This document shows, piece after piece, positions 21,951-35,000 of a stretch of 64,000 nt of DNA (position 1 is its first letter; every line of letters starts with the position of its first letter). The DNA lies in contig JABYQU010000005.1 of the NCBI GenBank assembly GCA_022264855.1, forward strand, positions 806,001-870,000, written 5' to 3'. This DNA comes from Lenzites betulinus. Taxonomy: Eukaryota; Basidiomycota; Agaricomycetes; Polyporales; Polyporaceae. The position numbers and the translations under genes are program-made. The notes under the pieces were generated by a model, which saw only the letters and a program-made list of their open reading frames with translations, had not been told where the DNA came from and made no database searches.

Positions 21951-24324
21951 TCACAAGTCCGCATTCCGCCAAGTCGGGTCCACCCACTCAAGCCCAAGCA
22001 ACTCGAACACTTCTTTCTCGGTCTTGGGGTATATCTCTTTAGAGTCGTACCTTCTCGTGCTGCGCGTAGAAACGGCGTAGCATAAGAATGTGTCCTGTCA
22101 AATGCACGCTCCCATGAGCAATAGCGACACTTACATCCCTGAACTATCGAACTTCATTCCGTGCTTGTCTTTCGCCCACTGTCGCAGGTCGCGCTGAAAC
22201 ATGATCGAGCCGCTCCTTCGAGTTGTGCAGTCGAATGAGTATTCGTGTACAGTGCAAGTGATCTGAGACGCACCATCCAACCACCGCTGTCCAATAGATA
22301 TTTGGAGGCGCGAAGATGAGGTCCAAACGTCGGCGGACGCCCGTGTGATGTGCGGAAGAGGACGGCAACATGAACACCGTAAGGGATTTCTCAAGCGAGT
22401 CCCAGTGTGTCGTCCTCAGTGGGTTGTGTCCGTGGAGCCCCGATAGGTCTGGTCATCTCTCAGCACCGACATTTATTCGCAAAGATCAAGAAGTACGCAC
22501 GCATGACGTGTGTCACCATACCTACACGGAAGTATGAGAACTTACAAAGGTAGACGGCGCGTCGATAACGTACCACGTTCGTGCAGTCTCTGGACAAGCC
22601 GCTTGCAAAGACCCTTCACCTTGTTGGCGTCGGGATGCGTGAACACAATGTCCACGTCGTTGCTGTCCAATTTTCCTCGTCGATACCTACAAACACGCTC
22701 GTGAGATAAACATACATCACCCTTCCATATCATTAAAACATACCCGCCGGCTATTGTGGACACACAGCCGGGCTGTAGCTCGTCCAGCTCGCGCATCACA
22801 ACCCGTCCCATCTCTTCGACCTCGTATCTCGGAATTCTGGGCAGGTGACATGATGTGAGCATTAACAAAGCTAGCCAATCTGGCCAAAGACGCGACGGCT
22901 CACTTCCTGCTGAAATCCTCCCTGAGCCCAAGCGCGACTCTGATCCAACTATCGCCCAACCCCTCGTCGTTATCGCGCTGTCCTTTGACCCACCCTGGCT
23001 TGCGCTGTTTTACGTCGACCTCGACAATCTCGGGCTGCGGTGCCTGCATGTCTTCGCGCTCTACCCCGTAATATATTTCGAGATCGTCAAGGGAGCGCAA
23101 GCCGAGGCCAAACAGGCGTCGCGCGGTGTGAGCTCCTATGCCGTATACGGAGCTGAAGAGGGAGAGTGTTTGGAAACGTTCTGAAGATTTGATTGCTTCT
23201 GTGTGGTCTGCTTAGTGGATGCGACGAGATAGAAGCGAAGGCGTACGCACGGGCTTCTGTGATATGACCGTTGTCCAGAAATTCTTCGACCTCATGACGG
23301 AGATGTTAATTAGAATATGTCTCTGATGGCGCATTGAACGCGGTCATTACCATTCCGGAAAGCTTCACTCCAATGTATGGCAGCCGTTGCACCTGCTTGA
23401 TGGATCTGATTGTTTCGGGGTATGCTACGGTAACACTATGAAAACATAGCGGAAAACTGAATCGCAAGGCCTACGGACCTTTAATAACAGAAATCGCACG
23501 TTGATAGCTCAAAGCGCTCCGCTCCTCACCCTCGAGCGCGCGGCTCTGACGTACAATGTCAAGCTCGCCCGCCAATGCTTGGTTGGGGCACACTAAAGGT
23601 GAAGCGCGCTGACACGAATAGCGAGACGTATAGTCCAACCTATCGGGGTTCGTTGGGAGGGGCGGGTCTTGAGGCAGAAGGTTTACAGGAGTGGAGGGGG
23701 CCACCGTGTACGCTGCACCTGCCATAACTTGAAAGGTCGCAGAAGATGTGGGCGGAGATGGAGACTGCCTTCGAGCGTCAGAGGATCCTGGGGGAGAAAT
23801 TGGCAGGGTGTCCGCGGACGCATCGGAGCACGCGCACGACTCGCAGTTGCAGTCCGGACAATTCTTGACAGTAGTCTCATGCAGCTCCGCGATGGCGTTG
23901 TAAGCGCCGCACGGTAAAGCGGAGCCCCGCTGCACGGAGTCACGCAACCACTGAGGTGTTACAACCGCTTTGTTTCTCTAGACCTCATATCAGCCCCTGT
24001 ATGTCCATCAAGTTCAGGATAAAATCGTACCGCTATATTCCAAGGAACATGTCTTTCGAACCGGCGTAGCATGCTCACGGCCGTGATGATGACATCCGCG
24101 TCGGCGGCGCTCTTGCAGACGCCCTTCGTATGACGTTCTCCAAGGTTAAAAAGCTCGGATATACTGGCTACGTCAAGCTTGGCTTGCACAATGTAGATTT
24201 TCACGTCGGGTAACGACTTGTTTATCCTGAGGAGCTTCGCTGCTCGCGGTAGCAGGGAGGAGGATGAAGATTCCGATGGTGATCCTGATTGGGTTGGGTC
24301 GATAGCCGGCCGTTTGAACGACAT
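21951..24324 (-). CDS. Family X DNA polymerase (Pol lambda/mu/Pol4 type) with BRCT domain
   Basis: Multi-exon gene. The N-terminus (ATG at 24324) has a Ser-rich linker and then a BRCT-like domain: VKIYIVQAKLDV through ADVIITAVSMLRRFERHV and, after a short intron, KAVVTPQWLRDSV. The polymerase core follows: ETIRSIKQVQRLPYIGVKLS, then SVYGIGAHTARRLFGLGLRS (helix-hairpin-helix). The palm signature YRRGKLDSNDVDIVFTHPD (about 22635-22690) supplies two metal-binding aspartates. LDLIFAPPNIYWTAVVGW supplies the third Asp, followed by SGSIMFQRDLRQWAK and GMKFDSSG. The C-terminus is the family-typical LLGLEWVDPTWRNADL, stop at 21951-21953. These enzymes fill gaps in base excision repair and non-homologous end joining in the nucleus. 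The domain order fits a full-length enzyme. Confidence 0.92.
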
Positions 24325-25867
24325 ATTCCTTGCTTAATAAACAGCGTGAGAGAGGCGTGTAGCTGGAATAACATGGACACAGTCCGACGTGCTTGAGCAG
24401 GCTTGAGCGAACTCGGAGCTAGGCCGGCCCTTCGAAGCTTACGTAGTCCTTACATTCAAGCCCCGAAAGCCTAGCTCGGTAACCCAGCTGCAGGATCGGA
24501 GTTTGTACGCGTGCATAGGATTTTGCCACCTTTCGGCGTTCGCAAATTCCTAGGAAGATGATGTATGAGCAAGCACATATAAGAGGTCGCATGATCTGCC
24601 TGCAGGCCCTCGACCTCCAGAGACGGATACAGGAACAGCTGCTTCCCGCCGGATGGTCGGCCTTAGTCATCCCTCCGCCGACGAAGGTGATCATGTACGT
24701 CTTAGCAAACCTCACAGGTGTTCAAACGTTCACGCCCCAGTCCCATTGAATTCTTTGTGTATAATAGAACCTCATCGAATCTTCCGGCATTCACACGTTC
24801 TACTGCATGTCAGTCAGCAGGCCTACCTCCCGCAGCACAAGTACTGAAATGCACCCCCACCCCGGCCCTAAAGCAGCCCGTCACGCAGACGATAAATAGC
24901 TCTCATCCTCGCGACAACCCTCACTGGACTCCTGCGCTGCGCGGGAGGTACCCCAGAAAGTGCGACACCCAACTGGGGTGGCGACTTGGCGGAACTCCGC
25001 AATTCCAAAATCCCTGTACCAACGGACGTCCGTTCTGCGACATGGAGTGACTGATGGATCTATATATTGAAGCATTTTGTTCGCGATAGAACTCGGTGAG
25101 CTCTCACCCTGACATCCACCGCGCCGTCTTGTGGCTGTGACTCATCCCTGACTCGGAATGTACAGTGCAAGGTCTTGCTGCCGCTGCGCACCGTTACATT
25201 TCTTAATGTAGGGGAGCGTTCTCGCCAGTAGTACCGACACTAGCGAGAGAGGCGGTTTCCCAGCCTTAGATGATGCTGTACGGCGTCGTCGACATCTTCG
25301 CCAAGGGTTGGCGGGAGAGGTTCGGGATTCAAGGCGGGATTGGGGATGGGCGGTGGCGCCTTGCAGGGTGATATCGCAATCCGGGGGCCTGTGAGTCACT
25401 CACAATCGTTTTATGTGCCACCAAGAGGCTGGTACACTGATGCAACTTGAAGTCCTTGACAGTGCAGTTCACGAGGACTGCCAGTGTTCGGCAAGGCCAC
25501 TGATGTGTCCTAGTAATGAAGACGCAGCACATCATCATTAGGGCAGGACGGAGCCAACTCGTCTTTTTGTACTACGGTTTAGCTGACTATAGTATTCAAG
25601 TTTCGAGTGGCCTCTTGACCTGTAGTCCCTTCGTGAGGAGTCTTCATAAGTGTGATTCACCGGTATATAGCCCGGTCATAACTGATATCATAGAAGCCTT
25701 GCGTGCACCTCAGTCTACACAGTGTAGCATAGTTTATATGTAGAGGCATCGTGACAACTCTGACTAAGGTTATGGTTGAAGGATGTATGAAGGTGTATGA
25801 CGCTGCCATGAATTAGATACGGATGCACTACAGTACTTCGCCACCCGCCCCCATGAAGTCCGCCGCC
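24325..25867. other. Intergenic DNA, no supported gene
   Basis: About 1.5 kb upstream of the polymerase X gene and downstream of the 25868-27451 gene. Open frames are short and overlap on both strands. The frame at 24718-25050 has no recognisable domain. It should hold the polymerase promoter. Confidence 0.45.
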
Positions 25868-27451
25868 TCACAACCACTTCCCTCCTGCGAGCCTCATGAG
25901 GCGTTCACGCAGCGTAGCGGTCGTTTGCTTCTCCTCCTCGGCGCGGGCCGCCTCCTCCATTTTCCTCTCCGCCTCAGCGACGGGCGACGAGGGCTCCGGC
26001 AACGGCGTCTTTGCATGCTGCCGCGCACGCTGCAGGATCTTCTCGCGCTGCGACAGACGTACCGGGGGCGGCGGCGACGGGGGCGAGTCGGGCGACGGTT
26101 GGACCTTCGCGGCAGAGTCGATGGAAAAGTCGATGAAGGACGCGTCCCGGTCCTGGGGGACGTCGGGCACGGGGTGAGAGGAAGCGGCGGACGCGTCCGG
26201 AGCCTGCGCGAGGCCGTGGCCCGACCCGAACACGTCCGCAGCATCGGCGCGCAAGTCAAGCTCGTCGGCCGCCGCACCCCCACGGGTGCGCGACTCCGCG
26301 CCCGGGAGTTTCCCCTGCTCCGCGAGGAAGCCGGCCCATTTCTCCATTACGCGCGTCATCTCCTTCGAGTAGAGCGGCGCGCCGTCTTCGACCGTGGCGT
26401 CGTAGAAGCCGGCCCACTTGTAGAACCCCTGGCCGAACCGGGAGGAGTCCTTCATGCGCCGTCGGTGTCTGCCTTCGGTCTGGGGCGACGCTGTCGGGCA
26501 CGGTCAGCGCGTGAGCAACGGGCGCGCGACGCTCGGGGGAGTGGCGTACTTGATCGCTTGACGATGACCTCCACGGTCTTCGTCTTGCGCTCCGGCGCGC
26601 CCTCGGCGGTCGTGAGCGGGCTGATGGGCGTTGAGTACAAAGCCAAGGGGTCCCAGTCCTGGGGTGACAGCATGTCCTGGATCTCATCGAGGCCGACGCC
26701 GCCTGGGCGTGTGCGCGGGGTCACAGGGATCTCGACTTGAATGTTTGTCCCATTCTCTGGAACGCGTCGGTACGCATCTTCCGTGGCGAGGTCGACAACG
26801 AAGAAGTTGGTGTAGTTAGATTTGATATCGTAATCCTGGAACAATGTGGGTTTAGCTGAGAGCTAGACGGAGCCAGCACTGCGTGATAGAAGAGACGTCA
26901 TGCGCGACTGGCTGCGAATGAAAGTACCAGGATAGTTTAGCAGCTGCAGGAGATGTTAGGAGCACCGCACCAGGCGTCCAGAACGACGCAGCTGTGCATA
27001 GGTCTGCAGTTAAGTATGTGGCAGAGTACCAGAGTTTGCCTCGCGTGCTTCTCTCACCACCACCGCACACGCGACACAAGGAAGGCCGCATCCGAAACAT
27101 AGATGCGACGCTCGAAATCTGAGCGCGCTTGAACATGGCCCATGCGGAAGAGATACTCACTCGTCCCAACCGGAAGTCCCGCGCTCGCCCGAACCGCTTC
27201 TCGACTGCGCGGAGCATTGCGAAGAACGTAGGCATGCTGTCTATGTCGTCCCATGCTCGAACGTACACTGAAAAAGTGTCCTGAGCCTTCCGAGGATGGT
27301 CTTGCACGCGCCTGGTCATCTTTCGCTCTGCCGGGGGAGGCGCACCAGATGCGCTGTCCGAGGAGGTGTCTGTCGTGAGCGTCCGTACTGCGTGTCGAGC
27401 GAAGATGGTTCGCCTTGCCGCGCGAGAGCAGGAGAGCATAGCCGTCGACAT
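25868..27451 (-). CDS. Unknown protein with likely mitochondrial targeting sequence
   Basis: Unrecognised but well-structured. Exon 1 starts MSTAMLSCSRAARRTIFARH (ATG at 27449-27451), an Arg/Ser-rich amphipathic leader without acidic residues, typical of a mitochondrial presequence. It continues FSVYVRAWDDIDSMPTFFAM to FGRARDFRLGR at a GTGAGT donor near 27157. The acceptor near 26838 leads to DYDIKSNYTNFFVVDLATED, so the intron is about 320 nt, longer than its neighbours. A third exon, joined across about 26552-26497, continues STSPQTEGRHRRRMKDSSRF, then GQGFYKWAGFYDA and a Pro/Ser-rich region, and ends in a charged helix RERLMRLAGGKWL. It is divergent from the 27737 gene, sharing about 285 bases of promoter. 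Confidence 0.65.
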
Positions 27452-27736
27452 AGCAAGAAATCCCAGACCGCGACCGTGGATGGTCGCGCAACAGTGAGTA
27501 AAATGTGGAAGAGACGCAGGGCGCTTATTCATGCTTGCGGGTGCTAATATTGGGCGATCAACTAATGCTGATAGTAACTCTATGGTAAGCTATACATTGA
27601 CTACGTAACTATCAGTAACTTCTGATATCTGCGCTTTCTTTCTCGCGCTCATCATGGACTTCGCATGCGAAACTTCTCCTCTTACCTCTCCCTCCTCGAC
27701 GGGATCAGGCTGGCGGTGCGCCCCCTGTAACGCAAA

Positions 27737-28387
27737 ATGAGTACACAACCTCCAAAACCGTCTCGACTTGCGCCGTACAAGGAAGCCCTGGCCGCATTAT
27801 CTCAGCGCACTCGGACACCCTTGCCGTCCCTCGCGATATCATTCGCCGTCCTCCACGAACTAACAGCGATCGTGCCTCTCGTTGGGTTCTTCTACGGCGC
27901 GCGCACACTAGGCGTGGGCGAGAGCGTCGTCCGTGCCATAGCGCGTCCGGGGGCGCTCGAGGCGGAGGAAGGCAGTGCAGCCAGCCGGTTCCGCGACACT
28001 TGGGCTGGAGAGCGCTTCAAAGAGTGGATGGTTGAGGGCGAGACGCGGGTAGAGCGCGTCGGACGGCGTTACGGCTGGTTCGGATTCGAGAAAGGCAGCA
28101 AGCCGGTCTCGAACGCGCCCGTAGAGTCACCAACAGCCCGCGCCGAGGCTGCGCTCGTGTCCGGCAGGATAGCGGGAGACGTCGCCAATGCTGTCGTAGC
28201 CTATGCTCTCACCAAGGCATGTTTCAGAGCCTCTTTTCATTGCTGAGGCCATGCTTATCATCTCGGCGTTCCACCACAGGCCTTCATTCCGGTCCGCATC
28301 GGCGTGTCGCTGTATCTCTCGCCCGCGTTCTCCAGGACATTCGTACAACCCATAGGTTCTGCGGTGGCGCGGCTATTCCGTCGATAA
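27737..28387 (+). CDS. Small membrane protein, FAM210/FMP10-like, probably mitochondrial
   Basis: Two exons, 27737-28216 and 28280-28387, give about 195 residues. The hallmark is PSLAISFAVLHELTAIVPLVGFFYGARTLG, a hydrophobic helix with His-Glu and Pro, similar to fungal FMP10-like and DUF1279/FAM210 proteins of the mitochondrial inner membrane. A central charged helix follows (RFRDTWAGERFKEWM), then a second hydrophobic segment running VANAVVAYALTK into AFIPVRIGVSLYLSPAFSR. The intron begins GC (AAG|GCATGT) and ends CAG, a GC-AG intron; removing it restores the frame. Its promoter is shared with the divergent 25868-27451 gene. The family assignment is from memory of sequence patterns. Confidence 0.65.
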
Positions 28388-29062
28388 CCCTTTGATATAT
28401 GCACGCGCCGCCTTATGCGTCTGCAGCTGGTCCGTACCCCTTAGTTCGGCCAGTACTCCTCAGCAGGTATAGGAAACTGAGCCTTTTGCCACCTTGTTTA
28501 GGGCATATCCGGTTTATTCATGATACATCACAACGACGGACAGTCAACAGCCGGACCTTCTTCGCAGCGCCTTTTACAGGGCGAGCCCCGATCGGGCTGT
28601 GTACCATACCCAAAGCATTCCGTCTGAGAGGGCCGGCCGCGTGTCCAGACCTCGTATGTGACGCCAACATATGAACGCTCGCACTGCAGACGCTGCTGCT
28701 TGACTATGCAACATGGTCCGCACGAGCGGACCTGCGAAGACTCTCAATCAGGCCGCTCGATGCCTCAATCGACTCGGTACCTGACCATGTCGAACGTGTT
28801 GCAGCTTGCACCGTCCCATAGTGCGACGCTAGCGGTGCACATCCATGCCACAGACAACTATGCAGTACGTCCCGCGCTTGTCACCCGCTCGAGCCGCACA
28901 GGTGGGGTACATAAGGAATGTCGGATGGGACGTCTATCCCCAGCCCTCTGCGAGTCAGCTCCCTAGCTTTTCACCTTTCATTCTTTCCAGTGCACTGTGT
29001 GCCCTCATCACCCTTACTTCAACTTTCACTAGTCTTATCCACCACCCACATCACCGCTCACC
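28388..29062. other. Promoter region of the secreted-protein gene
   Basis: About 675 bases. A TATA-like tacataagg at about 28910 and a pyrimidine-rich stretch just before the ATG at 29063 look like promoter elements. The overlapping open frames have no support. Confidence 0.45.
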
Positions 29063-29957
29063 ATGTACACCACTCCCGCTGTTGTCCTCGCCGTCCTCGG
29101 CTCTGCGCTCGCGCTCCCCCAGTTCATGCCGCGCGATGCGGCCCCCGACTTCACCGACGCCGACCTTCTCGCGTCATGCCCCGGTGGCCCTGGCACCACG
29201 AAGCTCGAGCGTGCTGACAAGTGTACCCTCGTACGTTTTCAAGTCGATCCTCAGTCATGTAACGAACACAGACTCACAATTCCCACTGCTTCCAGGAGGA
29301 TCCCGTCACCATACCCAACGTCCGCAAGTTCACTGTAGTTGGAAACCCACAGCTCAAGTACGTATTTCTCGCGCAGTGTATACCATTGTACACATTGTGA
29401 CTGTAATTCTGACTCCTCCCTCATCATAGCTGTGACGGAGGCTCCGACGCCATCTCCGTACAACTCGGCGGCCAGACCACGATCACGCAAACGACGACCG
29501 TGAGCGCGGACGTCGGCTTCGAGGTCGACGAGCTCAAGATCGGCGGCGGTGTCGAGACGTCGAGCTCGACGAGCAGCACGGTCTCGCGCCAGGTCACATA
29601 CAACATCCCGCCCAAGCGCCAGGCCGTGTTTGTCGCAGGTCAGAACTACCAGGCGCAGAGCGCACACGTGCAAGTCAACTACGCGGACCGCCAGTTTGGC
29701 CACTTCATCGTGAGTGTTCCTCTCATTGGCATTGGATGATGCCTCGGAAGATGTGGGCTGACGAGAGATGGATGTTATTCAGTGGTTCACGAATGAGAAC
29801 GTGACGCATCTTACAGCGATCCAGGGAGACATTGAGTTCGATGTGCACGAGTCTGCTTGCGGTTCGTGTTTTAGATATGATATTTAAGGGATCATGCTGA
29901 CAGACAGTGATCTGGACAGGTACGGATCCCACCGACTTGTCTTCCATCAACAAGTAA
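29063..29957 (+). CDS. Secreted beta-rich protein of unknown function
   Basis: Five exons. MYTTPAVVLAVLGSALALPQ is a clear signal peptide. The mature protein continues with ADLLASCPGGPGTTKLERAD, then EDPVTIPNVRKFTVVGNPQL, and CDGGSDAISVQLGGQTTITQ. A long Ser/Thr stretch follows, with alternating polar residues (VGFEVDELKIGGGVETSSST, then VTYNIPPKRQAVFVAGQNYQ). Introns interrupt after CTL, after QL, after GHFI and after SACG; the last coding exon reads TDPTDLSSINK and stops at 29955-29957. Alternating Ser/Thr hairpin-like strands recall aerolysin-fold proteins, but the resemblance is weak and I do not assign that function. It probably acts outside the cell. Confidence 0.7.
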
Positions 29958-30194
29958 AGCGGTAGATGAATACCCTTATGTGCTTCCCATTGTCTTATGA
30001 TTATGTCGCTTATGTACTCGAAGATGCGTTGCAACGGCGGCGAGACGTTTGACACGCACAATCATGATGTTGCAACAGCGGTAAGGCTCGAATCTCTCCG
30101 AGTCGGGAGGCTAAGACACTTCGTCGGTCCTATACAACTACAGCGCCTCCATTTACACGCGGAAGCTCAATACCAGCCCAGCGATCCCATCCGC

Positions 30195-31719
30195 TCAATG
30201 CCCTCCGTTCAGGCTGCTGTGGTAAGGACAGCGTCCGAGGCAGGGGGTCGGAGGCACAGTCTGGTATATGTACCCATCCTCTCCCCACACGCCGATCCAG
30301 CAATCGTGGTTGTCGATCCCGATAAATGGCTCCCATCCCTCGTCCCCGGGAGCTCCCACGTCCACCGTCCCAACATCGGGAAGTGACCACTCGTCCGGAG
30401 GCTCTTCCGCAACATATGGCTCCGGCGAGAGTGCGAACAATGTCTGGATATCATCCTCTTCTTTTTGGTGCTCGATATCGATTGCCTCATCTGGCGGCGA
30501 TGGCGGCGGCGCATAGATCGCCGAGGAAGAGGACGCGTGAGGTTGGTCCTGCTCGACGGCCACCCTTTCATCTTCTTCCTCGCTCTTGACTGCGAAGCCT
30601 GGAGACCCACCTCCGCTCACGCGCGAAGTGACTGGGGGCGGCTCTGCTTCGTGGCTTGGGACAAGTGAGGCCATGTAGTCCGCGTACATCACGCGCGGGT
30701 CTTGCGGCATCCAGTTCGACGGGTATGCTTCTGTCATAGCATCATGGCCGCTGCGAAACGGTGAAGAGGGCGTTGTGCAAGAGTTCTGGAAGACCTACCC
30801 TGCTATCCTGCTTGGTCCGGCTTGTTGAATGTCGCCCGCCATGGCTCGATAAAGCTGTTCCTGAGGAAATGCGTTATATCTGGAGGGCTCCGCGAGATGC
30901 CCCCTGTCCATGCTCGGGGGTTGACGTTGAAAGGGTACGCCGTAATATCCTTCTGTCCTGACGTGCATTGCAGATCTCAGAGCACTGTCGGCGCCGATGT
31001 GCACTGCTCGAGGGAAACCTCTCGCTCCGGCGCCATAGGCCCCTTCCCAGGGATACATAGTGCCGTAAGGTGGATCTGCAAGCAAAAGCGGAAAACCTCC
31101 ATATGTGCGCATTTCCGTGTAGGAGCCCTGAAGTATGTGCTCACCCGCATGTGTCCAGACGTTCACCGGTGCAGGCTGTCTTCCCTGCGTATGCAGAAAT
31201 CTCGCATGCTGCTGGGCCAGAGGGATATTCGCGTATGTCGGCCTGCCGAGGTTGGGAGCGAGAGTATTCGGCGGTTCGCGGATAGCGCGCTCGGTATTCT
31301 GGCTGTTGAATCCATAGCGATATGGATTTGCGCCTACGTTGAAGAGCCCTGGAACACGAGCGGTAGCCTGCGCTGTATGGAAGCATCACATACGAGGCGA
31401 GAGCATGACAAACACTCACGTTCCAGGCATCTAGCGAAGATCCTACTGCTATGCTCGGGGCCTCGGGAATCCGTTCGGTGTACGTGTGGGAGCCCGACGC
31501 CTCCCTTGAGTCCGTGCGTCGCCTCTTCCCCCTTCCCTCTGTTCTGTCGGCGCTGCTGCTGGATCTCTTCCTCGACCCCCGTGAGCTCTGTTCACTTTCT
31601 GGCTGTGACAGTCGCAGCTCTGGTTCCTCTTGCTTGGCTTCACCTTCCAGTGTCTCGACTGGCGCTAGTATAGGTAACCGCGGACGCGGTTGTGCGATCT
31701 TGGGCCTTGACGAAGACAT
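30195..31719 (-). CDS. Disordered, Pro/Ser/Arg-rich protein, probably nuclear
   Basis: Unrecognised. Three exons. Exon 1 (ATG at 31717-31719; another at 31752) begins MSSSRPKIAQPRPRLPILAP and carries a basic GRGKRRRTDSREA nuclear-localisation-like cluster. The donor after SLDAWN (GTGAGT, about 31420) joins across to ATARVPGLFNVGANPYRYGF. A second intron (donor GTAGGT about 30797, acceptor about 30750) restores the frame into GHDAMTEAYPSNWMPQDPRV. The last exon is acidic and ends YIYQTVPPTPCLGRCPYHSS. Upstream on the minus strand there is a tatttaa box at about 31783-31789. The composition resembles transcriptional regulators but no DNA-binding domain is visible. Confidence 0.6.
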
Positions 31720-31782
31720 GGGTCGAGTTGGGGATGGGGGCTTATGGCGCAAACGGGCATGTCATGGCTCAGAGGGCGCCGG

Positions 31783-31789
31783 TTTAAAT
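31783..31789 (-). promoter_or_regulatory. TATA-like box for the 30195-31719 gene
   Basis: On the minus strand the sequence reads TATTTAA, about 65 bases before the chosen ATG. Confidence 0.4.
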
Positions 31790-32035
31790 ACGACGACGTA
31801 CCCTCCTACTCTTTCTAAGGTTTTATTGGGCTTTTTGATCCCGTTGAAAGCCACAGAGAATCACAACGTTTCGTAGATGCGCTCCTTGCGCACGTCGGCC
31901 TTGTTTAGTGACATAGCTATTCCCGGTCCTCGGCTCTCTATATTCCCATTGTTCTTCTACGGGGTATATACTTTTGTCACGCAAATGCTGGAGCTTTGCG
32001 CTCAGATATCTCGATTCTTTTCACCACTCCAGATA

Positions 32036-35000
32036 AGATTGACCCCGCTCAAAGATGACTACATCACGTGCACTACGGATGTCACATTTCAGCGAGTTCG
32101 CAGGCGAAAATGAAACATAAACCTACTCTGTGGTAAGGAGGACTTCTGCCGCACTATCAATGCATCAGAATATGGGCTGCAATGATACTTACAATCCGAT
32201 GCACCCGATTGAGGCTGAGACCTGTCCCGCAGGAGCAGTAGTTTTTGCTTCAAGTTGTTGTGATGTAGGGCGTCTAAATGACGACCCAAAGAGGAAATCG
32301 GGAATTTATATTCTGGGCGGCAAGTTGTCACGAAGCCATTCACTTCAATCATCCGGGGCGCGGTCCGACTATTGGCAGCGCAAGATTCGGAGGCTCGATG
32401 CCACGGAAAGGGAAGCGGGCAAGAGCTGCATGTGGAAACCTTGAGCACGCGAACAAGAAGCGCAGAGGAGCGAGCACGCAGCCCTCCGAGTCTCCTGCTG
32501 CAGCCGCTGGCACTGTGCTGAGCCGAGCCAAAGCAGCCTCCGGTGGCGGCCCGTCAGGTTCACAGTTTGTGGAGAGCGAGAACATTGTAAGTATGCTTTA
32601 CAGGCACCGTTTGATGCGCTTCTTTCTGACTTCGATTGTGACAGGACCCTTCACAGCAGGCCGGTCCTCACCACGCTTCTCTTGGTGCGGCTATATCCGG
32701 TCCTCGGCCACCCCTGCCGCTCCCGCTCGGTCCCTATGTACCCTCTGTGGTCAATACATCATATATGAATGCTCTGGAGACATACAAACATGCTCTCAAT
32801 ACGTTCGATGAGATTCGACAGCCCACCTGGACTTGCACCTCATCAGTGCTGCTACCGTCCACTGCTCCGCCGTCCCTGTCCCATTCCGACCCTTTTAGTT
32901 CGCAGCCACCCCTGGAACAGTCTATTCCCATGCCCCGCGATCGTCTTCCGAGCCTAGCCAGTGCTCCCGCAGTTACAAGGGGGCACACCCGGGCTTCTGT
33001 CCAGGGTGTGAAGCGACCTCGTTTCCAATCCCCGCCGTCCCTACTCGAAGCTCAGGATGCACTCAGGGACATTGGAGACCTCCTACGCCCACGGAGAAAA
33101 AATGGCAAGGGCTTCACTCATTTCAAACTCGGGGACGACCGCCTTCAGCACCGGATGGAACAGATCAAGATGTTTCTTGGCTTCTACATCGAGCAACCCC
33201 TGCCAGAACATGGCTGGATCGCGTCTTCTCTACAGACTGCAAGGGCCTATCAGCTTGGGCCAGCCACGGCGAAGTCATTGCGTCGCTGGACACGATCTTT
33301 CATCGCAGATCGACACATACTCCCCTGTACAGCAGCCCGACCATGGCAACAATCGCTTCTGGAACGCCGCCCGGACCTCAAAAATGCGATCGAGGAACAT
33401 CTTCAGAGCCTTGGACAGTATGTGCGAGCTTTGGATATTGTCCATTTCATGTCAGAGCCCGCAATCCTTGCACGCTATGCGCTGAAAAAGCCAGTGTCAC
33501 TGTCAACAGCTCAAGTTTGGATGCACACGCTGGAGTACCGGTGGACAAAGGTGCCTAGTGGCCAGTACGTCGATGGGCACGAGCGCGCAGACGTTGTTAG
33601 CTATCGACAGGACAGGTTTCTCCCAGCAATGGCAAAACACGATAGCCGTGCTCGAATCTGGGATAAAGACGGGTCAGAGGCCCCTGCCATCACGTCTACT
33701 GGTGTACTACCCCCTCCCTTATCCTCCGACACTACTGCGCCCTCCCAAAGCCCGCCAGAACCACCGCTACACCCACCTCAAGCTCTGTCCTCCGACTCCC
33801 TGCTAGCACCGCTTCCTGACATCCCTATCCGCCCTGTTGTCTACTGGTTCCATGACGAGTCCGTCTTCTACGCAAATGACCGTCGAAAAACACGTTGGGT
33901 TCATAAGACTGAGAAGCCAACACCTCGTGCCAAGGGTGAAGGTGCCTCGCTCATGGCTGCCGACTTCGTCTCAGCAGACTATGGCTGGCTTCGCTCACCT
34001 GATGGCACGAAGTCGACACGTGTATTATTTCGGCCAGGCAAGAACCGTGACGGTTACTTCACTCACGAGGAGATACTCGCACAGGCAACCAATGCGATGG
34101 ACATCCTCGCTGAACACTATCCAAACGAGGACCATGTTCTCATATTCGACAATGCTACCACCCACCTCAAGCGTGCCGCGGACGCGCTTTCAGCACGCCA
34201 CATGTCAATGAAGCCGACTCAAGACAACAAGCCGATGTTTGGTGTCGAGACGCCTGTTCGAGGGGTGGATGGGAAGCACGTATATGGGCCAGATGGGAAG
34301 GTATTGAAGACAAAGATCCGCATGGAAGATGCTCACTTCGAAGATGGCTCACCGCAGTCACTCTATTTCACGGCAGGACATCCGCAGGAGGGCGTCTTCA
34401 AGGGGATGTCAGTCATCCTCGAGGAGCGTGGGTTTGCAAATGTCAAGACCTTGCGCGCCCAGTGTCCGCAGTTCAAATGTCCACCACCCGCCCTTGACTG
34501 CTGCTGTCGACGCCTCCTTTTCAATCAACCAGACTTCCGTGATGTTGAATCCCTCCTCGAAACCCACTGCAAAGCCCGTGGCTTCACCGTCCTCTTCCTC
34601 CCCAAATTTCATTGCGAGCTTAACTGTATCGAGCAGTGCTGGGGCTATGCTAAACGGCTCTATCGGAAACTACCTGCTTCTTCCGCTGAGGCTGCTCTGG
34701 AACGCAACGTCATCTCCTCACTCGACAGTGTTCCGATCATCTCGATCCGGCGGTGAGTTGCCTGTATAGTTTGTTAACCAAGTCAATGTTGCTTACACAA
34801 GAATTTAATAGATTTTACACCCGTTCCCATCGGTTTATGGACGCATATCGACGCAGTCTCAATGGCAGACAAGCTGCATGGGCAGCAAAGAAATACCGTA
34901 GCCACCGAGTATTGCCTAATGATATCCTGGATGAACTTGACCGAGCTGATATCTCTTGAACTGCTTACTATAGAACTCTCTTAATCCTTCCGTGTTAATC

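Noticed and set aside
25823..26740. Plus-strand frame of 305 codons
   Set aside because: Complement of the C-terminal exons of the 25868-27451 gene, which have matching splice sites on the minus strand.
29063..29957. Aerolysin-like pore-forming protein
   Set aside because: Only weak pattern resemblance (Ser/Thr alternating strands); no diagnostic motif recognised. Kept as secreted protein of unknown function.
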